The notes beneath the pieces are model-generated. The model ran no database searches, was not told the DNA's origin, and worked only from the letters and a program-made list of their open reading frames with translations. A program made the position numbers and the translations under genes. DNA of 64,000 bases from Cristatella mucedo (Eukaryota; Bryozoa; Phylactolaemata; Cristatellidae), in assembly GCA_009760855.2 (NCBI GenBank), contig WPIO01000102.1, positions 1 to 64,000 on the forward strand, written 5' to 3'. Positions within the stretch are counted from its first letter, which is position 1. Each line of letters opens with the position of its first letter. This document shows positions 9,679 through 18,697 of the stretch, piece after piece.

Positions 9679-9897
9679 ATGGCCGTACCCAAAAGGAAAA
9701 CCTCCCATTCCAAAAAAAGAATGAGGGCCTCTCATTCTGCACTTGTTTTGCCAAGAGTTGCTTATGATAAAGACGGAAATCCTCATCTTTCTCATCATGC
9801 TTCTTATGTTGCAAAAGAGGGATGCTATTACTATAAAGGCCGAATGATCTTGCAAGTTAAAAAGCCAAAGGCTTCTGCGGCGGCAGAGGAGAAATAA
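9679..9897 (+). CDS. rpmF: 50S ribosomal protein L32
   Basis: A 72-residue large-subunit protein. The N-terminus MAVPKRKTSHSKKRMRASH is diagnostic of L32, and the central strand LPRVAYDKDGNPHLSHHAS follows as in alphaproteobacteria. The usual zinc-binding cysteine pairs of the C-plus type are absent. Its stop codon is only six bases before tRNA-Thr, so both are very likely on one transcript. ATG start; no strong ribosome binding site is visible. The upstream gap contains a TTGACA element (9584-9589) that could be a -35 box, although a matching -10 box is not clear. Confidence 0.97.
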   Translation: MAVPKRKTSHSKKRMRASHSALVLPRVAYDKDGNPHLSHHASYVAKEGCYYYKGRMILQVKKPKASAAAEEK

Positions 9898-9903
9898 TTT
9901 TTT

Positions 9904-9980
9904 GCCGCCCTAGCACAGTTGGTAGTTGCACTTCATTGGTAATGAAGAGGTCGAGGGTTCAAGTCCCTTGGGTGGCACCA
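9904..9980 (+). tRNA. tRNA-Thr (GGT)
   Basis: Complete cloverleaf with encoded CCA (9978-9980). The acceptor stem is GCCGCCC/GGGTGGC with one G-T pair, the anticodon arm CTTCA-TTGGTAA-TGAAG presents GGT, and the T arm has GGGTTCAAGTCCC. It begins six bases after the rpmF stop codon. Confidence 0.97.
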
Positions 9981-10973
9981 TTTTTATTCAATATTCCACT
10001 GATGATGGTTCTATTGGGGATATTTTTTGCTTCTATAATTTCTATTTTGATTGGCATTTTTGCTGTGATGCTGGTTTTCCGTAGCAGATCGTGATGTAGT
10101 TTTTTTTGTTACTACAATTTCAACACTTATTTCGCTTAAGCTGCATTGTTTTATACAATTATTCTGTCTTACATTACTCTGGCCATTTCAGATGCATAAA
10201 TTTAATCCTTAGATTTAAATTGTCGACAATTTTGGGATTGTAAAATTTTTTATATACCATAAGGAAAATATCTTTTTATAGTTTTTAGTTTGATCGCTAA
10301 AATTGCAAGCTGCTTTTTTTGTGTGTGCCACGATGTCTGAACAGTAATTTCAAATCATTTTTCTGCGCTTCAATTGTATCTTATGGCTGTTTTTTTAGTG
10401 GCAATAAGCGTCTTTGGCTGGATTTTGTTCGGTGTTTCTCTCAAGATATCTTGTGCCTAATGATGGCTCGATGATTATAGTGTTTTGTTTATTTTTCTCA
10501 TGAATTTTTTTGCTATCATGCAATTTATGAGTGTATTATTTAAATCATTGCATTTTTTTGTCTTGCCTTTCTGCCATATATACAGCTTTGCAGGCAAATG
10601 TTTTTAATAACTTTGTTGTTGGTCTTGAGGCATGAATAATTTGGAAATATTTGCCATCGCAATTTAGTTGTGCTTTAATGTGGTATTGACGTTTTGTATT
10701 TCCTTTCTGGATTATTGGGCATTATCAACTGTCAATCTGTACTAAGGGACGTCAATCGGGAATAAGAAATGTGATGTTTGTTATAATCATTCACTCCAAT
10801 TTATTGTTACAAAATAGCAACTCACTCATCAATCTGATTCGTTTTAGTATATTTATGCGTTTAATTTCATAAATGTCTAACACAATCTGTCTATTGGTTT
10901 TTTTTGATGGATTAATGGCTTGACAATTACTTTAACCGCACTCAAACTGCCAATATTTATAATGTTTTCCTTT
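9981..10973. other. Intergenic region without supported genes
   Basis: About 990 bases of AT-rich DNA between tRNA-Thr and virB3. There is no coding frame of note; the minus-strand frame at 10877-11167 is the shadow of virB3. At the right end, TTGACA (10920-10925) and TATAAT (10958-10963) occur but are 32 bases apart, so they do not form one standard promoter; the TATAAT could act with another, weaker -35. Confidence 0.5.
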
Positions 10974-11273
10974 ATGTCTTCATTCGGTAAAGTTTCTTCA
11001 GATCCTCTGTTTTTAGGTCTTACTAGGCCAGCCTTGGTTTTTGGCGTTTCCTTTGTGTTTTTTGCCTTAAATTTAGTCGCTTCTTTATTGTATTTCGTTA
11101 TGACGTCAGACTTTAAGGTTGTTCCCATAGCTGTTGCTGTGCATCTGTTTGGAATGGCGGTAACCAAAAAAGAACCATTGGCGGTGGAAATGTTAATGCT
11201 TCGTGCCCAAAAATTTAAAAAATGTCGTAATAAATTTTTTCACGGCGGACGCAACTCTTACGAGATTTTTTAA
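10974..11273 (+). CDS. virB3: Type IV secretion system protein VirB3
   Basis: A 99-residue inner-membrane component of a VirB/Rvh-type IV secretion system. The N-terminal DPLFLGLTRPALVFGV (about residues 10-25) is the VirB3 signature, followed by two closely spaced membrane segments (about 24-44 and 48-65), and the tail CRNKFFHGGRNSYEIF resembles the Cys-rich, NSYDP-like ends of rickettsial VirB3 proteins. I chose the ATG at 10974; an ATG at 10962 and a TTG at 10920 are in frame, but the TTG is part of a TTGACA element. VirB3 normally sits directly before virB4; here an intrinsic terminator (11275-11295) follows at once and the next gene is on the other strand, so the gene is isolated. Confidence 0.85.
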   Translation: MSSFGKVSSDPLFLGLTRPALVFGVSFVFFALNLVASLLYFVMTSDFKVVPIAVAVHLFGMAVTKKEPLAVEMLMLRAQKFKKCRNKFFHGGRNSYEIF

Positions 11274-11274
11274 T

Positions 11275-11295
11275 TTACCAAATTGGTAATTTTTT
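11275..11295 (+). terminator. Intrinsic terminator after virB3
   Basis: TTACC (11275-11279) and GGTAA (11285-11289) form a hairpin with an AAATT loop, extendable past one mismatch, followed by six T. It begins two bases after the virB3 stop codon and implies that virB3 is transcribed without a downstream virB4. Confidence 0.65.
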
Positions 11296-11581
11296 GTGAA
11301 AATAGAGCTTGTACTCCCTAACTTAATCTTCCAGCACTTGACATGCGTCATGCCCTATACTTCCTCTCATTGAGTTTGCGCGGTTCTGTGTTTTTAGTAA
11401 AAAAATTATTTTTATTTTTTGGTTTTAGCTTTGCTGTTTTATGATTAGCTTTGTTAAAAATATTCTGAAAATAATTTGGATTGTAGTTTTTACGATAGTT
11501 TTTGACCTCTTTTTGGCACAGGAGTCTTTGGGGATGGTATTTTTTTAATCCAAATGAAATTTTGAAATGAGGTGATTTTAT

Positions 11582-12070
11582 TTAAAAAATCTCATCCTTC
11601 TCAACGCCCCAAATGTATTTTTTTTCCATCCAGCCAGAAAGACTGCTGTCTATTCTGATTCTGCACCAGATTTTGGTGCAAGATAAGCACTGAAAAATAA
11701 CTCCACTATAAATATTTGCTATTTCTTGGCATTTGCCAATGTTTTTTGGAAGTCTGCATAGAGGTATTTTGGAATCCAGAGTCATGCCATTTCTGGCTTT
11801 TTTAGAAACCATTGTGCTTTTTATCCAACCAACATCTCCCTCATGATCTTTTACAAAAATCCACTCATCTATCTGGTGTATTATTTTTAGAGGTATGCCT
11901 CTTTTTGAAAAGGTGGAAATGATTCGATATTCCTCACCTGGCCCATTTCTGATATTTGCTTCATTTTTTTTTAAAGAACAAAAGAAAGACTCAGCATAAA
12001 CTTTGCTCGATATTGAAATAAATGTCAGAATGGTGGCAAAAAAAAGTTTTGCCAAAAGTTTTGAGTTCAT
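11582..12070 (-). CDS. Exported SH3-domain protein
   Basis: A 162-residue protein with a signal peptide (hydrophobic about residues 6-22, cleavage near VYAES) and two bacterial SH3-like (SH3b) repeats. The first has the typical NIRNGPGEEYRIIS (about residues 40-53), DEWIFVKDHEGDVGWI (about 70-85); the second has IYSGVIFQC, KIWCRIRID and SGWMEKKYIWGV. Four cysteines in the second half suggest periplasmic disulfides. Such proteins usually bind peptidoglycan or partner proteins in the periplasm; the exact role is unknown. It starts five bases after the atpB stop and is probably co-transcribed with it, but has no known functional link to ATP synthase. Confidence 0.8.
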   Translation of the reverse strand: MNSKLLAKLFFATILTFISISSKVYAESFFCSLKKNEANIRNGPGEEYRIISTFSKRGIPLKIIHQIDEWIFVKDHEGDVGWIKSTMVSKKARNGMTLDSKIPLCRLPKNIGKCQEIANIYSGVIFQCLSCTKIWCRIRIDSSLSGWMEKKYIWGVEKDEIF

Positions 12071-12075
12071 TTATT

Positions 12076-12810
12076 TTAGTGCTTAATGGCTTCGGCTATA
12101 TATACGGAAGAGAGAAGGGCAAAAATATACGCCTGCAATATTGCAACACCAAGCTCAAAAATGTTTATTATGACTAAGAATGCAAATGGGATAAATCCAA
12201 AAACGCCCATCGCTATAACAAAACATGCTATAACTTCTAGTATGACGTGTCCGGCTATCATATTGGCAGCCAAACGAACTGCCAAGCTCATTGGCCTTGC
12301 CAGATATGAAAAAACTTCTAAAACAAACATAATTGGCACCATCCACCATGGAGTTCCATGCGGTATGAAGATCTTTAAAAAACCAATACCATGTTGCTGA
12401 ATTGATATTGCTAAAGTTGTAATAAAAATCAACATAGATATTGTTGCCGTAACTGATAGGTGGCTGGTTGGCGCAAAGCTAAAAGGTGCCATTCCTGCCA
12501 AATTTAAAATCAGAATGAATAAAAAAACTGCAAAAATAATCTTGATGTATTTATTGTTTGGTTTAAGCTTGTGACCAATTGATTCAGAAACCATATCTGC
12601 TATAAAAAAGTAAGCCATTTCCAAGATATTCCAAGTTGAAGATGCTCCTTTTAATTGCCTAGATCCTCCGTATATCATGGCCAAGCAAAGAATAGCTGAA
12701 GACAGCGCCATAACAATAGCTGAATTGGTAATGCAGAGATTTAGTCCAAAAATGGAAAAATCGTAAATTTTTTGCACCGAAAATTGATGTAGTGGATCGA
12801 TGATTTTCAT
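12076..12810 (-). CDS. atpB: F0F1 ATP synthase subunit a
   Basis: The 244-residue membrane subunit that, with the c ring, forms the proton channel of ATP synthase. The protein is hydrophobic with five or six membrane segments. The conserved SLAVRLAANMIAGHV (about residues 173-187) contains the essential arginine of the proton path, and the C-terminal FELGVAILQAYIFALLSSVYI is typical. Length is normal. It starts two bases after the atpI stop. No atpE, atpX or atpF follows: the next gene is the SH3 protein, so the F0 operon is broken up as in other Rickettsiales or more so. Confidence 0.97.
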   Translation of the reverse strand: MKIIDPLHQFSVQKIYDFSIFGLNLCITNSAIVMALSSAILCLAMIYGGSRQLKGASSTWNILEMAYFFIADMVSESIGHKLKPNNKYIKIIFAVFLFILILNLAGMAPFSFAPTSHLSVTATISMLIFITTLAISIQQHGIGFLKIFIPHGTPWWMVPIMFVLEVFSYLARPMSLAVRLAANMIAGHVILEVIACFVIAMGVFGFIPFAFLVIINIFELGVAILQAYIFALLSSVYIAEAIKH

Positions 12811-12812
12811 GA

Positions 12813-13106
12813 TTAATTATTAATAATTTGCTTATAATGTCTTTTCATTGTTCCGTATAGCCCAGAGATTAAGCCAATTAAAACAAAAATTATTGTAAAT
12901 ACGCGTGATGATTTAAAATTAAAAATTTCAACAAAAAAACTACAAATTATCCACCCAACAAATGCTCCAGAAGCCATTTCAACTGCCATCATCAGTGATT
13001 CCTGTAAGAGATTGGTAATTTTTCTGCCATCGCGTTGTTTTTTCTCTAGAGAATTTTTTAACAACCCCAGTCTTTCTTTTAGTGATTCCGCTCTGTCGTT
13101 ACTCAT
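12813..13106 (-). CDS. atpI: AtpI/AtpZ-like ATP synthase assembly protein
   Basis: A 97-residue protein with a charged coiled N-terminal half (residues 1-40) and two membrane helices, the first with the pattern VEMASGAFVGWIICSFF and the second ending SGLYGTMKRHYK. This matches the AtpI/AtpZ family, which assists c-ring assembly or supplies Mg or Ca ions to ATP synthase. The ATG at 13106 overlaps the TGA of the upstream TauE-like gene in an ATGA arrangement, which decides the start and suggests translational coupling; an upstream in-frame start at 13142 is less likely. atpB follows after two bases. Confidence 0.85.
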   Translation of the reverse strand: MSNDRAESLKERLGLLKNSLEKKQRDGRKITNLLQESLMMAVEMASGAFVGWIICSFFVEIFNFKSSRVFTIIFVLIGLISGLYGTMKRHYKQIINN

Positions 13107-13912
13107 GAAATGCGGTGAATAAAATGAGAATAGGTAAGCCATCCAGCAACACCAAGTGTTGTAAATATTAACATCCAGTTAATCAGCTTGTCTCCGCCAA
13201 CTAGACACATTTTAACCCCAATTTCGCTGCCAATTAAATAGCCAGCAATTATAAAAAGTGCCAAATATGGAGTTAACATTCCTCCGCAAAGTATAACTAT
13301 AGTTGAAATTATAGAGGCACTCATGCCAAATAATTTAGCATAAATAGAGGCCTGCATTGACCCCATCCCCAGAAGCCCTGAAATTAAAATGGTGCGAATT
13401 GTGTTGCTAGCCAATGAAAAAAGACCATCATAAATACCTACGGCAAAGAGAATAAAAATTGAGAAATTTTTATATGACATGACATGTAGAGATTTTTCTT
13501 GTTTATTTATTTTTTCAGTAAGAATGCAGTAAATTTTATATATAGCTACGGCAAAAATTGCTAAAATAAGTCCAACCTCCAAGGTTTCGTTTTTTAACTG
13601 CGTGAGAAGATATCCGCCAAATAAGCCTCCAGTCAAACTTGCAACTATACCGTGCCAAGAAAATAACTTCCAATCGAATAGCCCAGCAGATTTAAACCTT
13701 AATAATGCCAAGGCTTGCGATGCTATGCAGGCAGGTCTTTCTGATGACAGAGCAATATTTGCCGGAATTCCACAGGCGGTTAAAAAGCCAACGGTAATAA
13801 CCGACCCACTGCCAACTGTAGCACTTAAAATACCGCCAATTATGCTAAATATTATCGTTACAGTGGAAAATAATATCGATGAATTTCCTGAAGAAATAAA
13901 TAAATCTACCAT
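13103..13912 (-). CDS. TauE/SafE-family membrane permease
   Basis: A 269-residue integral membrane protein with about eight segments. The N-terminal GGILSATVGSGSVITVGFL (about residues 22-40) and the second-half repeat LISGLLGMGSMQASIYAK match the duplicated glycine-rich hairpins of the TauE/SafE family, which exports or imports sulfite, sulfonates or other organic anions; the substrate here is unknown. I chose the ATG at 13912; a TTG five codons upstream (13927) is also open. Its stop overlaps the atpI start by four bases, so it heads a four-gene minus-strand unit with atpI, atpB and the SH3 protein. Confidence 0.85.
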   Translation of the reverse strand: MVDLFISSGNSSILFSTVTIIFSIIGGILSATVGSGSVITVGFLTACGIPANIALSSERPACIASQALALLRFKSAGLFDWKLFSWHGIVASLTGGLFGGYLLTQLKNETLEVGLILAIFAVAIYKIYCILTEKINKQEKSLHVMSYKNFSIFILFAVGIYDGLFSLASNTIRTILISGLLGMGSMQASIYAKLFGMSASIISTIVILCGGMLTPYLALFIIAGYLIGSEIGVKMCLVGGDKLINWMLIFTTLGVAGWLTYSHFIHRIS

Positions 13913-14279
13913 GAAATTATTGAACAAAATAATTATAAAGTCTTTTGCATAGCTTAAGTGATGACTTTAAAAGTCAAATGATTTACGGTTATTTTTCTAA
14001 ATTTTTCCACCCACCATTGTTGTTTATTTGTTGTGGAAGTTTGTGATAATTTATTCATCAATTTACCTAATTTACCGTGAAACTTGGATAAATGACCAGT
14101 CTGTCGTGATGAAGGAGAATTCGGCTACTTCGTCTAAATTCGGAATTTAAATTGCCATAGCTGATACGATGTCGATACTTTCAGAATAAGCAACAATAGA
14201 AACACTAATTCCTTGACAATTAACTATTGCCAAAAAAGTTGGACTGCGGTTGTTATTTGATAATTTATTTATTTTTACC
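13913..14279. other. Divergent intergenic region, TauE-like gene and trxA
   Basis: About 370 bases separating divergently transcribed genes, so it should hold promoters for both. A TTGACA lies at 14213-14218 on the trxA side, without a clear -10 box at the standard distance. No RNA gene or extra frame is evident. Confidence 0.4.
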
Positions 14280-14606
14280 ATGGTCGATGAAGTTAAAAAT
14301 ATCGCCGAATGGAGTAGCGTTATGGAGCAATATCCTTTGGTTTGCGTGGATTTTTTTGCTGAATGGTGCGGTCCTTGTAAAATGATTGCCCCCGTTATTG
14401 AAGAGCTAAGTAAAGAATATCAATCCGTGAAGTTTGTGAAAGTAAATATAGACGAAATGAGTGATTTGGCGGCTCAATATCAAATTATGAGCATCCCGAC
14501 AATTATGCTATTTTCCGCTAGTAAAAAGGTGGAACATGTTGTGGGAGCAAACAAGCAGGCCTATAGAGACATGCTAAATAAGCACCAAGCCAAGCACCTA
14601 GCTTAG
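14280..14606 (+). CDS. trxA: Thioredoxin
   Basis: A 108-residue cytoplasmic thioredoxin that reduces protein disulfides. The active site FFAEWCGPCKMIAPV (about residues 24-38) carries the canonical WCGPC, the cis-proline motif is SIPTIMLF (about residues 69-76), and the C-terminal VGANKQAYRDML helix is normal. I chose the ATG at 14280, giving the standard family length; a start ten codons earlier (14250) would add a hydrophobic stretch without a signal-peptide cleavage pattern. No close operon partner; a weak terminator-like hairpin follows. Confidence 0.96.
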   Translation: MVDEVKNIAEWSSVMEQYPLVCVDFFAEWCGPCKMIAPVIEELSKEYQSVKFVKVNIDEMSDLAAQYQIMSIPTIMLFSASKKVEHVVGANKQAYRDMLNKHQAKHLA

Positions 14607-14926
14607 AATCTGCATTTTTGCAGCTTTGATTTTTTTCAACATAATGACGTTTTTTCATCTCTGATGTTATTTTATTTGCGGTATTGCAATTGGGTTGTTT
14701 CCTTAAAATAAGTAGTCATTTACGGTAAATAATCGATTTATTTTTTACCGCTATTTGACGCTGGTTATGGATTTTTCAGATTTGTAAAGAATTTTATTTT
14801 TATTGAAAATTAAAATTCTAAAAGCTCCCTTTTCTTTACGTGCTTGAAGATGTTTATGTAAATTATTGCCATATGTTTCAATTATATGAGTTTATTTATT
14901 AGGTCTTTTATTGTAATAAAATTTAT
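14607..14926. other. Intergenic region between trxA and ispG
   Basis: About 320 bases. Besides the weak hairpin after trxA there is an imperfect inverted repeat at 14723-14750 (CGGTAAATAA against TTATTTTTTACCG), which could be a bidirectional structure or an operator for ispG. No further gene is visible. Confidence 0.4.
14610..14636 (+). terminator. Weak terminator-like hairpin after trxA
   Basis: CTGCA and TGCAG (14610-14614 and 14619-14623) pair around a four-T loop, followed by CTTTG and seven T. The stem is only five pairs, so this is a tentative call, supported by its position just after the trxA stop. Confidence 0.3.
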
Positions 14927-16072
14927 ATGTCAGAAAATTACAGCCAAGAATCTATAGTAGAAGCCTCAAATGCAAGATCTTATAGGGTAATTAATCGCAG
15001 AAAAACAAGAGTTGTTTTGGTCGGGGATGTTAAAATTGGTGGCAATAATCCTATAATAGTACAAACAATGACCAACACTCCCACAACCGATGTGAAGGCA
15101 ACTTTGGAGCAAATAGAGAGATGTTGTGCCGCCGGTGCTGAGCTTGTAAGGGTTTCCGTTCCAGATAAAGAATCAACAATAGCACTAAAAGAAATAACAA
15201 AAAACAGTCCTGTTCCCATAATTGCAGATGTGCATTTTCACTATCGCAGGGGTATAGAGGCTGCCGAAGCTGGAGCAAAATGCATTAGAATAAATCCTGG
15301 CACCATTGGCACTCCGGAAAGGGCTAGAGAAATTGTTATGGCGGCAAAAAATAATTCCTGCTCAATTAGAATAGGCGTTAATGGTGGCTCTTTAGAGGAG
15401 GCCATGCTGGAGAAATATAAAACTCCCTGTCCAGAGGCTTTGGCTGAAAGTGCCATGAATAGTGTGAAAATTTTGGAGGATTTGGATTTTTTTGAAACTA
15501 AAATTAGTGTTAAAGCTTCAGATCCAATGTTGGCTATAAAAAGCTATGAAAAGGTTGCGTCTCTTTGCGACTATCCACTGCATCTTGGGGTAACGGAGGC
15601 CGGAGACAAAATGGTTGGCTCGATAAAGTCTTCTTTTGGTTTGGGATATTTGCTGTATCAGGGTATTGGCGATACCATCAGAGTCTCTCTTTCTGCACCG
15701 CCAGAGGAAGAAATTCCAGTGTGTTACGAAATATTAAAATCCCTCTATCTAAGAGAGCGGGGTGTGACCATTATTTCTTGCCCATCTTGTGCAAGGCAGC
15801 AGTTTGATGTTATTAAGGCTGTAGAAAACATTACCATCAGAACAAAACACATTAAGGAATCGATATCTGTTTCTATTTTGGGTTGCGTTGTAAATGGCTT
15901 GGGAGAGGCCAAGCACACAAGAATTGGCGTCACTGGCGCTGGAAGTGGCAATCACTTAGTTTATTTAAATGGGCAGCCTTACGCTAAAATTGAAGCCTCC
16001 AAACTAGAGGATTATGTTGTTGACTTAATTCAATCTGAAATTGAAAAAGATAGACAAGCAATAAAAGCTTAA
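14927..16072 (+). CDS. ispG: 4-hydroxy-3-methylbut-2-enyl diphosphate synthase
   Basis: A 381-residue [4Fe-4S] enzyme (GcpE) of the methylerythritol phosphate pathway, converting methylerythritol cyclodiphosphate to HMBPP for isoprenoids. The N-terminal TIM-barrel part has [13 protein letters not shown] (about residues 44-56) and [13 protein letters not shown] (about 97-109); the C-terminal ferredoxin-like part holds cluster cysteines in [13 protein letters not shown] (about 284-296) and [13 protein letters not shown] (about 320-332). Length and motifs are complete. ATG start preceded by AT-rich leader without clear Shine-Dalgarno. It stands alone, with 320 and 750 bases of non-coding DNA on either side. 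Confidence 0.97.
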   Translation: MSENYSQESIVEASNARSYRVINRRKTRVVLVGDVKIGGNNPIIVQTMTNTPTTDVKATLEQIERCCAAGAELVRVSVPDKESTIALKEITKNSPVPIIADVHFHYRRGIEAAEAGAKCIRINPGTIGTPERAREIVMAAKNNSCSIRIGVNGGSLEEAMLEKYKTPCPEALAESAMNSVKILEDLDFFETKISVKASDPMLAIKSYEKVASLCDYPLHLGVTEAGDKMVGSIKSSFGLGYLLYQGIGDTIRVSLSAPPEEEIPVCYEILKSLYLRERGVTIISCPSCARQQFDVIKAVENITIRTKHIKESISVSILGCVVNGLGEAKHTRIGVTGAGSGNHLVYLNGQPYAKIEASKLEDYVVDLIQSEIEKDRQAIKA

Positions 16073-16799
16073 TATTTTTTAGTCAAACTGTTTGTATTGA
16101 GGTGGATTTTGCAAAAGTTATCCTTTCCAGATTTACTGAAAATAGCCGCCATAATAATATATATTTCTTCATCTTGCGTCTGTTGAATGTTTGATTCTTG
16201 TTGGTATTGGGTTTTTTTATGTTAGGCCTTATTGTTTTCTATTAATTATCTGCTGAAAAGCCATTCGAGGGGATGTTTTTTTGCATCAATGTAATTTGTT
16301 TTGTTGTCTATCTTTTAGATATTATGGCGGCGATTAAATTTAATTCATTTTATTTGGGGCATTGATGCCAAGAGAAGGTTGCAAGACATACTATCTCTTT
16401 TCCGGTAGATTCATTATTTCAATATGCAGTGGATTACAAAAGATATAATCGATAAATGTAATTTTGCTTATGCCTTTGATTTAAATAGATTGGCTGTGAA
16501 TTTGTCAAAAATTCAAACAAACACCATTTCAACCGCAAAGGAATTGGTCATTTTGCGTTATGCAGGTTTTTATTGGCTTTGTTTTTTTATTTAAAAATAT
16601 ATTCTTCTTGAACGGTATGCATTTGAAAGAAAAATCACGCTGAATTTAATTTTTTTCATTGGATGGACATCTATGATTATATTTTGCACTGGTTCTATAA
16701 TTTGGTCTTTTGGCGCATCTCGGCAATCACAGTTAGTGTCAACTATTATAATGTAGATTCTGATGGATTATATAATTCGACACATATTAGCTATTAGTA
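16073..16799. other. Intergenic region after ispG
   Basis: About 730 bases between convergent genes. No open frame with family resemblance and no RNA gene seen. The minus-strand terminator of the dsbD gene lies at its right end. Confidence 0.5.
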
Positions 16800-16838
16800 A
16801 AAATAAAAAAATCAACCATTTATTATGCATTTTGGTTG
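16800..16838 (-). terminator. Intrinsic terminator of dsbD
   Basis: On the minus strand CAACCA (16838-16833) pairs with TGGTTG (16818-16813) around a loop that includes the dsbD stop codon, followed by a run of seven T and then a second T-rich stretch. It is a good intrinsic terminator overlapping the end of the gene. Confidence 0.6.
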
Positions 16839-18691
16839 TTTCGATCTATTGCTTCTTCCAAGTTTTGCATAACATGTTGTGGGGTTAAAATTGTGTTTAA
16901 AGCTTTGCCATCGGGATATTTTTTAGAATAAATTGCCGTGTAAGGAATGCCCCTGATCTGGTGTTTATTTAAAAACTTAATTAATTCTGGTTTCGAGACT
17001 GTAATGTCTCCTTCCATCAATATTATGTTGTTCTTTTTAACAAAATCGAAAAATTCATTATTTTGCATGGAAGTATTTTTGTTTAGCTTGCAGGTTATGC
17101 ACCAATCAGCGGTAAAATTGACAAATATTATTCTGTTTTGTGCCTGCAGCGATGTCAGCTGTTCTTCCGAGAAAGATTGCCAGTTTTTGCTTATTTTTTC
17201 TTGTTTTTCATTATATCTTTGTGCTATTTTAGTAGTGCCAAAAACTGTAGCAACTAAGATTGCAATTATTGCAATTTGTTGCGATGTGTTTTTGCTATAT
17301 TTTAGCAGGACATTTACGGTAAGTGTTATGATGAAAATTGCCAAGCCTCCAAGTTCGCCAATCTGACCCATAGCTATGTAAATTAGCCATAAGAGGGTTG
17401 TTGCCAAGAAAACGGGAAACATTTTATACAGTGCTAGCCCTATTTTGCTTTGCTGGAATTTTATATAGAGATTAGGTCTGAATATTAAAGCTATGTATGG
17501 TGCGGCAAATCCTAAGGTCACACCAGTGAAAACTGTAATATTTTCAATAATTCCTTTTGAGGAGAAAACCATGGCTGCCCCAAAAAATGGCGCCAAGCAG
17601 GGGGTTGCCAAGATTGTGCCAATAGATCCATTTACTATAGATGATAGTGTTTTGCTAAGTTTATTTATTTTTTCATTTGGAGTTGTGATTGATATATTTA
17701 TCTTGCTTAGATTTATCTGCATCAAAACAAATACAACGCAAATCATGGCTGCAATTGATAGTGGGTTGCGGAAGTTTCCTCCCCAAACCTGACTACTTCC
17801 TTCCTGATTGAATAATGCATTTATTGCCCCCATGCCTCCGCCTAATATCATAAAGGTTATCCAGATGCCAAAAACAGTCCAAAGTAGACTAATTCTGATT
17901 TCTTTTTTATTGTTGTGGCAGTTTTGCGCGATGCTGTTTAGCTTTATTCCTATTACTGGCATTACGCACGGCATTAGATTCATTATTAGCCCAGAAACAA
18001 CTGAAACTATAAAGGCTCTAATTACGTAGCTCCATTTTGTTGTATGGTGTGTTTCCTTTTCTTCTATTGCTTGATATATGATATTTTTTGCTTTTTTAGC
18101 GGTTGGCGAGTGGATTTGGCTGGCGTTTAAAGGTAAAGAGTCATCTTCTGAAATAATGATTCTTTGTTGCAGATTGCGGCTTGGTGGTGGAAGTTCTTCT
18201 TCTGCACTGTCTTTTATTTTAATTATATGATTTTGATTGGTTTGTAATGTAAATGCTATTGGAAAGCAACCATTATTACAGCAGCCAATGTAGTCGAAAT
18301 TTATTTTTATCGGCTTTGCTTTTTGCCAATTAAGTATTACGGAGATAGTGGTATTTGCTTGACTTATATAGCTTTTATAGGTTTGTTCTCCAATTTTATC
18401 AATTTTTTGCTTACCCGTTGGCCAGATGATTTTTTTTATTGTTGCTGCTTCTGAATCTGTTGTGATTTTTGGCGGCGATCCTATATCGTTTTCTCCAGGT
18501 AGATAAAAATAACAACCATCGGTATGGTAAAAATGCAGTAAAACATTTTTATTTTTATCCAAATTGGCTGTTATGGTACAGTTTTTTTTGCCTCCAGAAA
18601 CCAATATATCTAAATGGTTATTTTTAGATTGAGCAAAGGTGTTAAATCCTAAAGAAAAAAAAAAGAATATTAGTCCTAGAGCCCTGATCAT
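16823..18691 (-). CDS. dsbD: DsbD-like thiol:disulfide interchange protein
   Basis: A 622-residue membrane protein that passes electrons from cytoplasmic thioredoxin to the periplasm. Order: signal peptide (about residues 1-20), an N-terminal immunoglobulin-like DsbD-alpha-type domain with cysteines in IGCCNNGCFPIAF (about 155-167), a linker, a central CcdA-like membrane block of eight segments with the redox motifs LMPCVMPVIG and ATPCLAPFFG, and a C-terminal thioredoxin domain with DWCITCKLN (about residues 528-536). The three-part DsbD or ScsB layout is complete. It starts six bases after mgtE and is probably co-transcribed. Likely role: keeping envelope proteins or cytochrome c cysteines reduced; trxA, the cytoplasmic donor, is encoded nearby. 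Confidence 0.9.
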   Translation of the reverse strand: MIRALGLIFFFFSLGFNTFAQSKNNHLDILVSGGKKNCTITANLDKNKNVLLHFYHTDGCYFYLPGENDIGSPPKITTDSEAATIKKIIWPTGKQKIDKIGEQTYKSYISQANTTISVILNWQKAKPIKINFDYIGCCNNGCFPIAFTLQTNQNHIIKIKDSAEEELPPPSRNLQQRIIISEDDSLPLNASQIHSPTAKKAKNIIYQAIEEKETHHTTKWSYVIRAFIVSVVSGLIMNLMPCVMPVIGIKLNSIAQNCHNNKKEIRISLLWTVFGIWITFMILGGGMGAINALFNQEGSSQVWGGNFRNPLSIAAMICVVFVLMQINLSKINISITTPNEKINKLSKTLSSIVNGSIGTILATPCLAPFFGAAMVFSSKGIIENITVFTGVTLGFAAPYIALIFRPNLYIKFQQSKIGLALYKMFPVFLATTLLWLIYIAMGQIGELGGLAIFIITLTVNVLLKYSKNTSQQIAIIAILVATVFGTTKIAQRYNEKQEKISKNWQSFSEEQLTSLQAQNRIIFVNFTADWCITCKLNKNTSMQNNEFFDFVKKNNIILMEGDITVSKPELIKFLNKHQIRGIPYTAIYSKKYPDGKALNTILTPQHVMQNLEEAIDRNNQNA

Positions 18692-18697
18692 GTTGTT

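Noticed and set aside
10920-10963. TTGACA and TATAAT before virB3 as one promoter
   Set aside because: Spacing is 32 bases, about twice the sigma-70 optimum.
10877-11167. Minus-strand frame of 96 codons
   Set aside because: Antisense to virB3, whose plus-strand signature and terminator decide the strand.
12086-12400. Plus-strand frame of 104 codons
   Set aside because: Antisense to atpB, which is a clear conserved gene.
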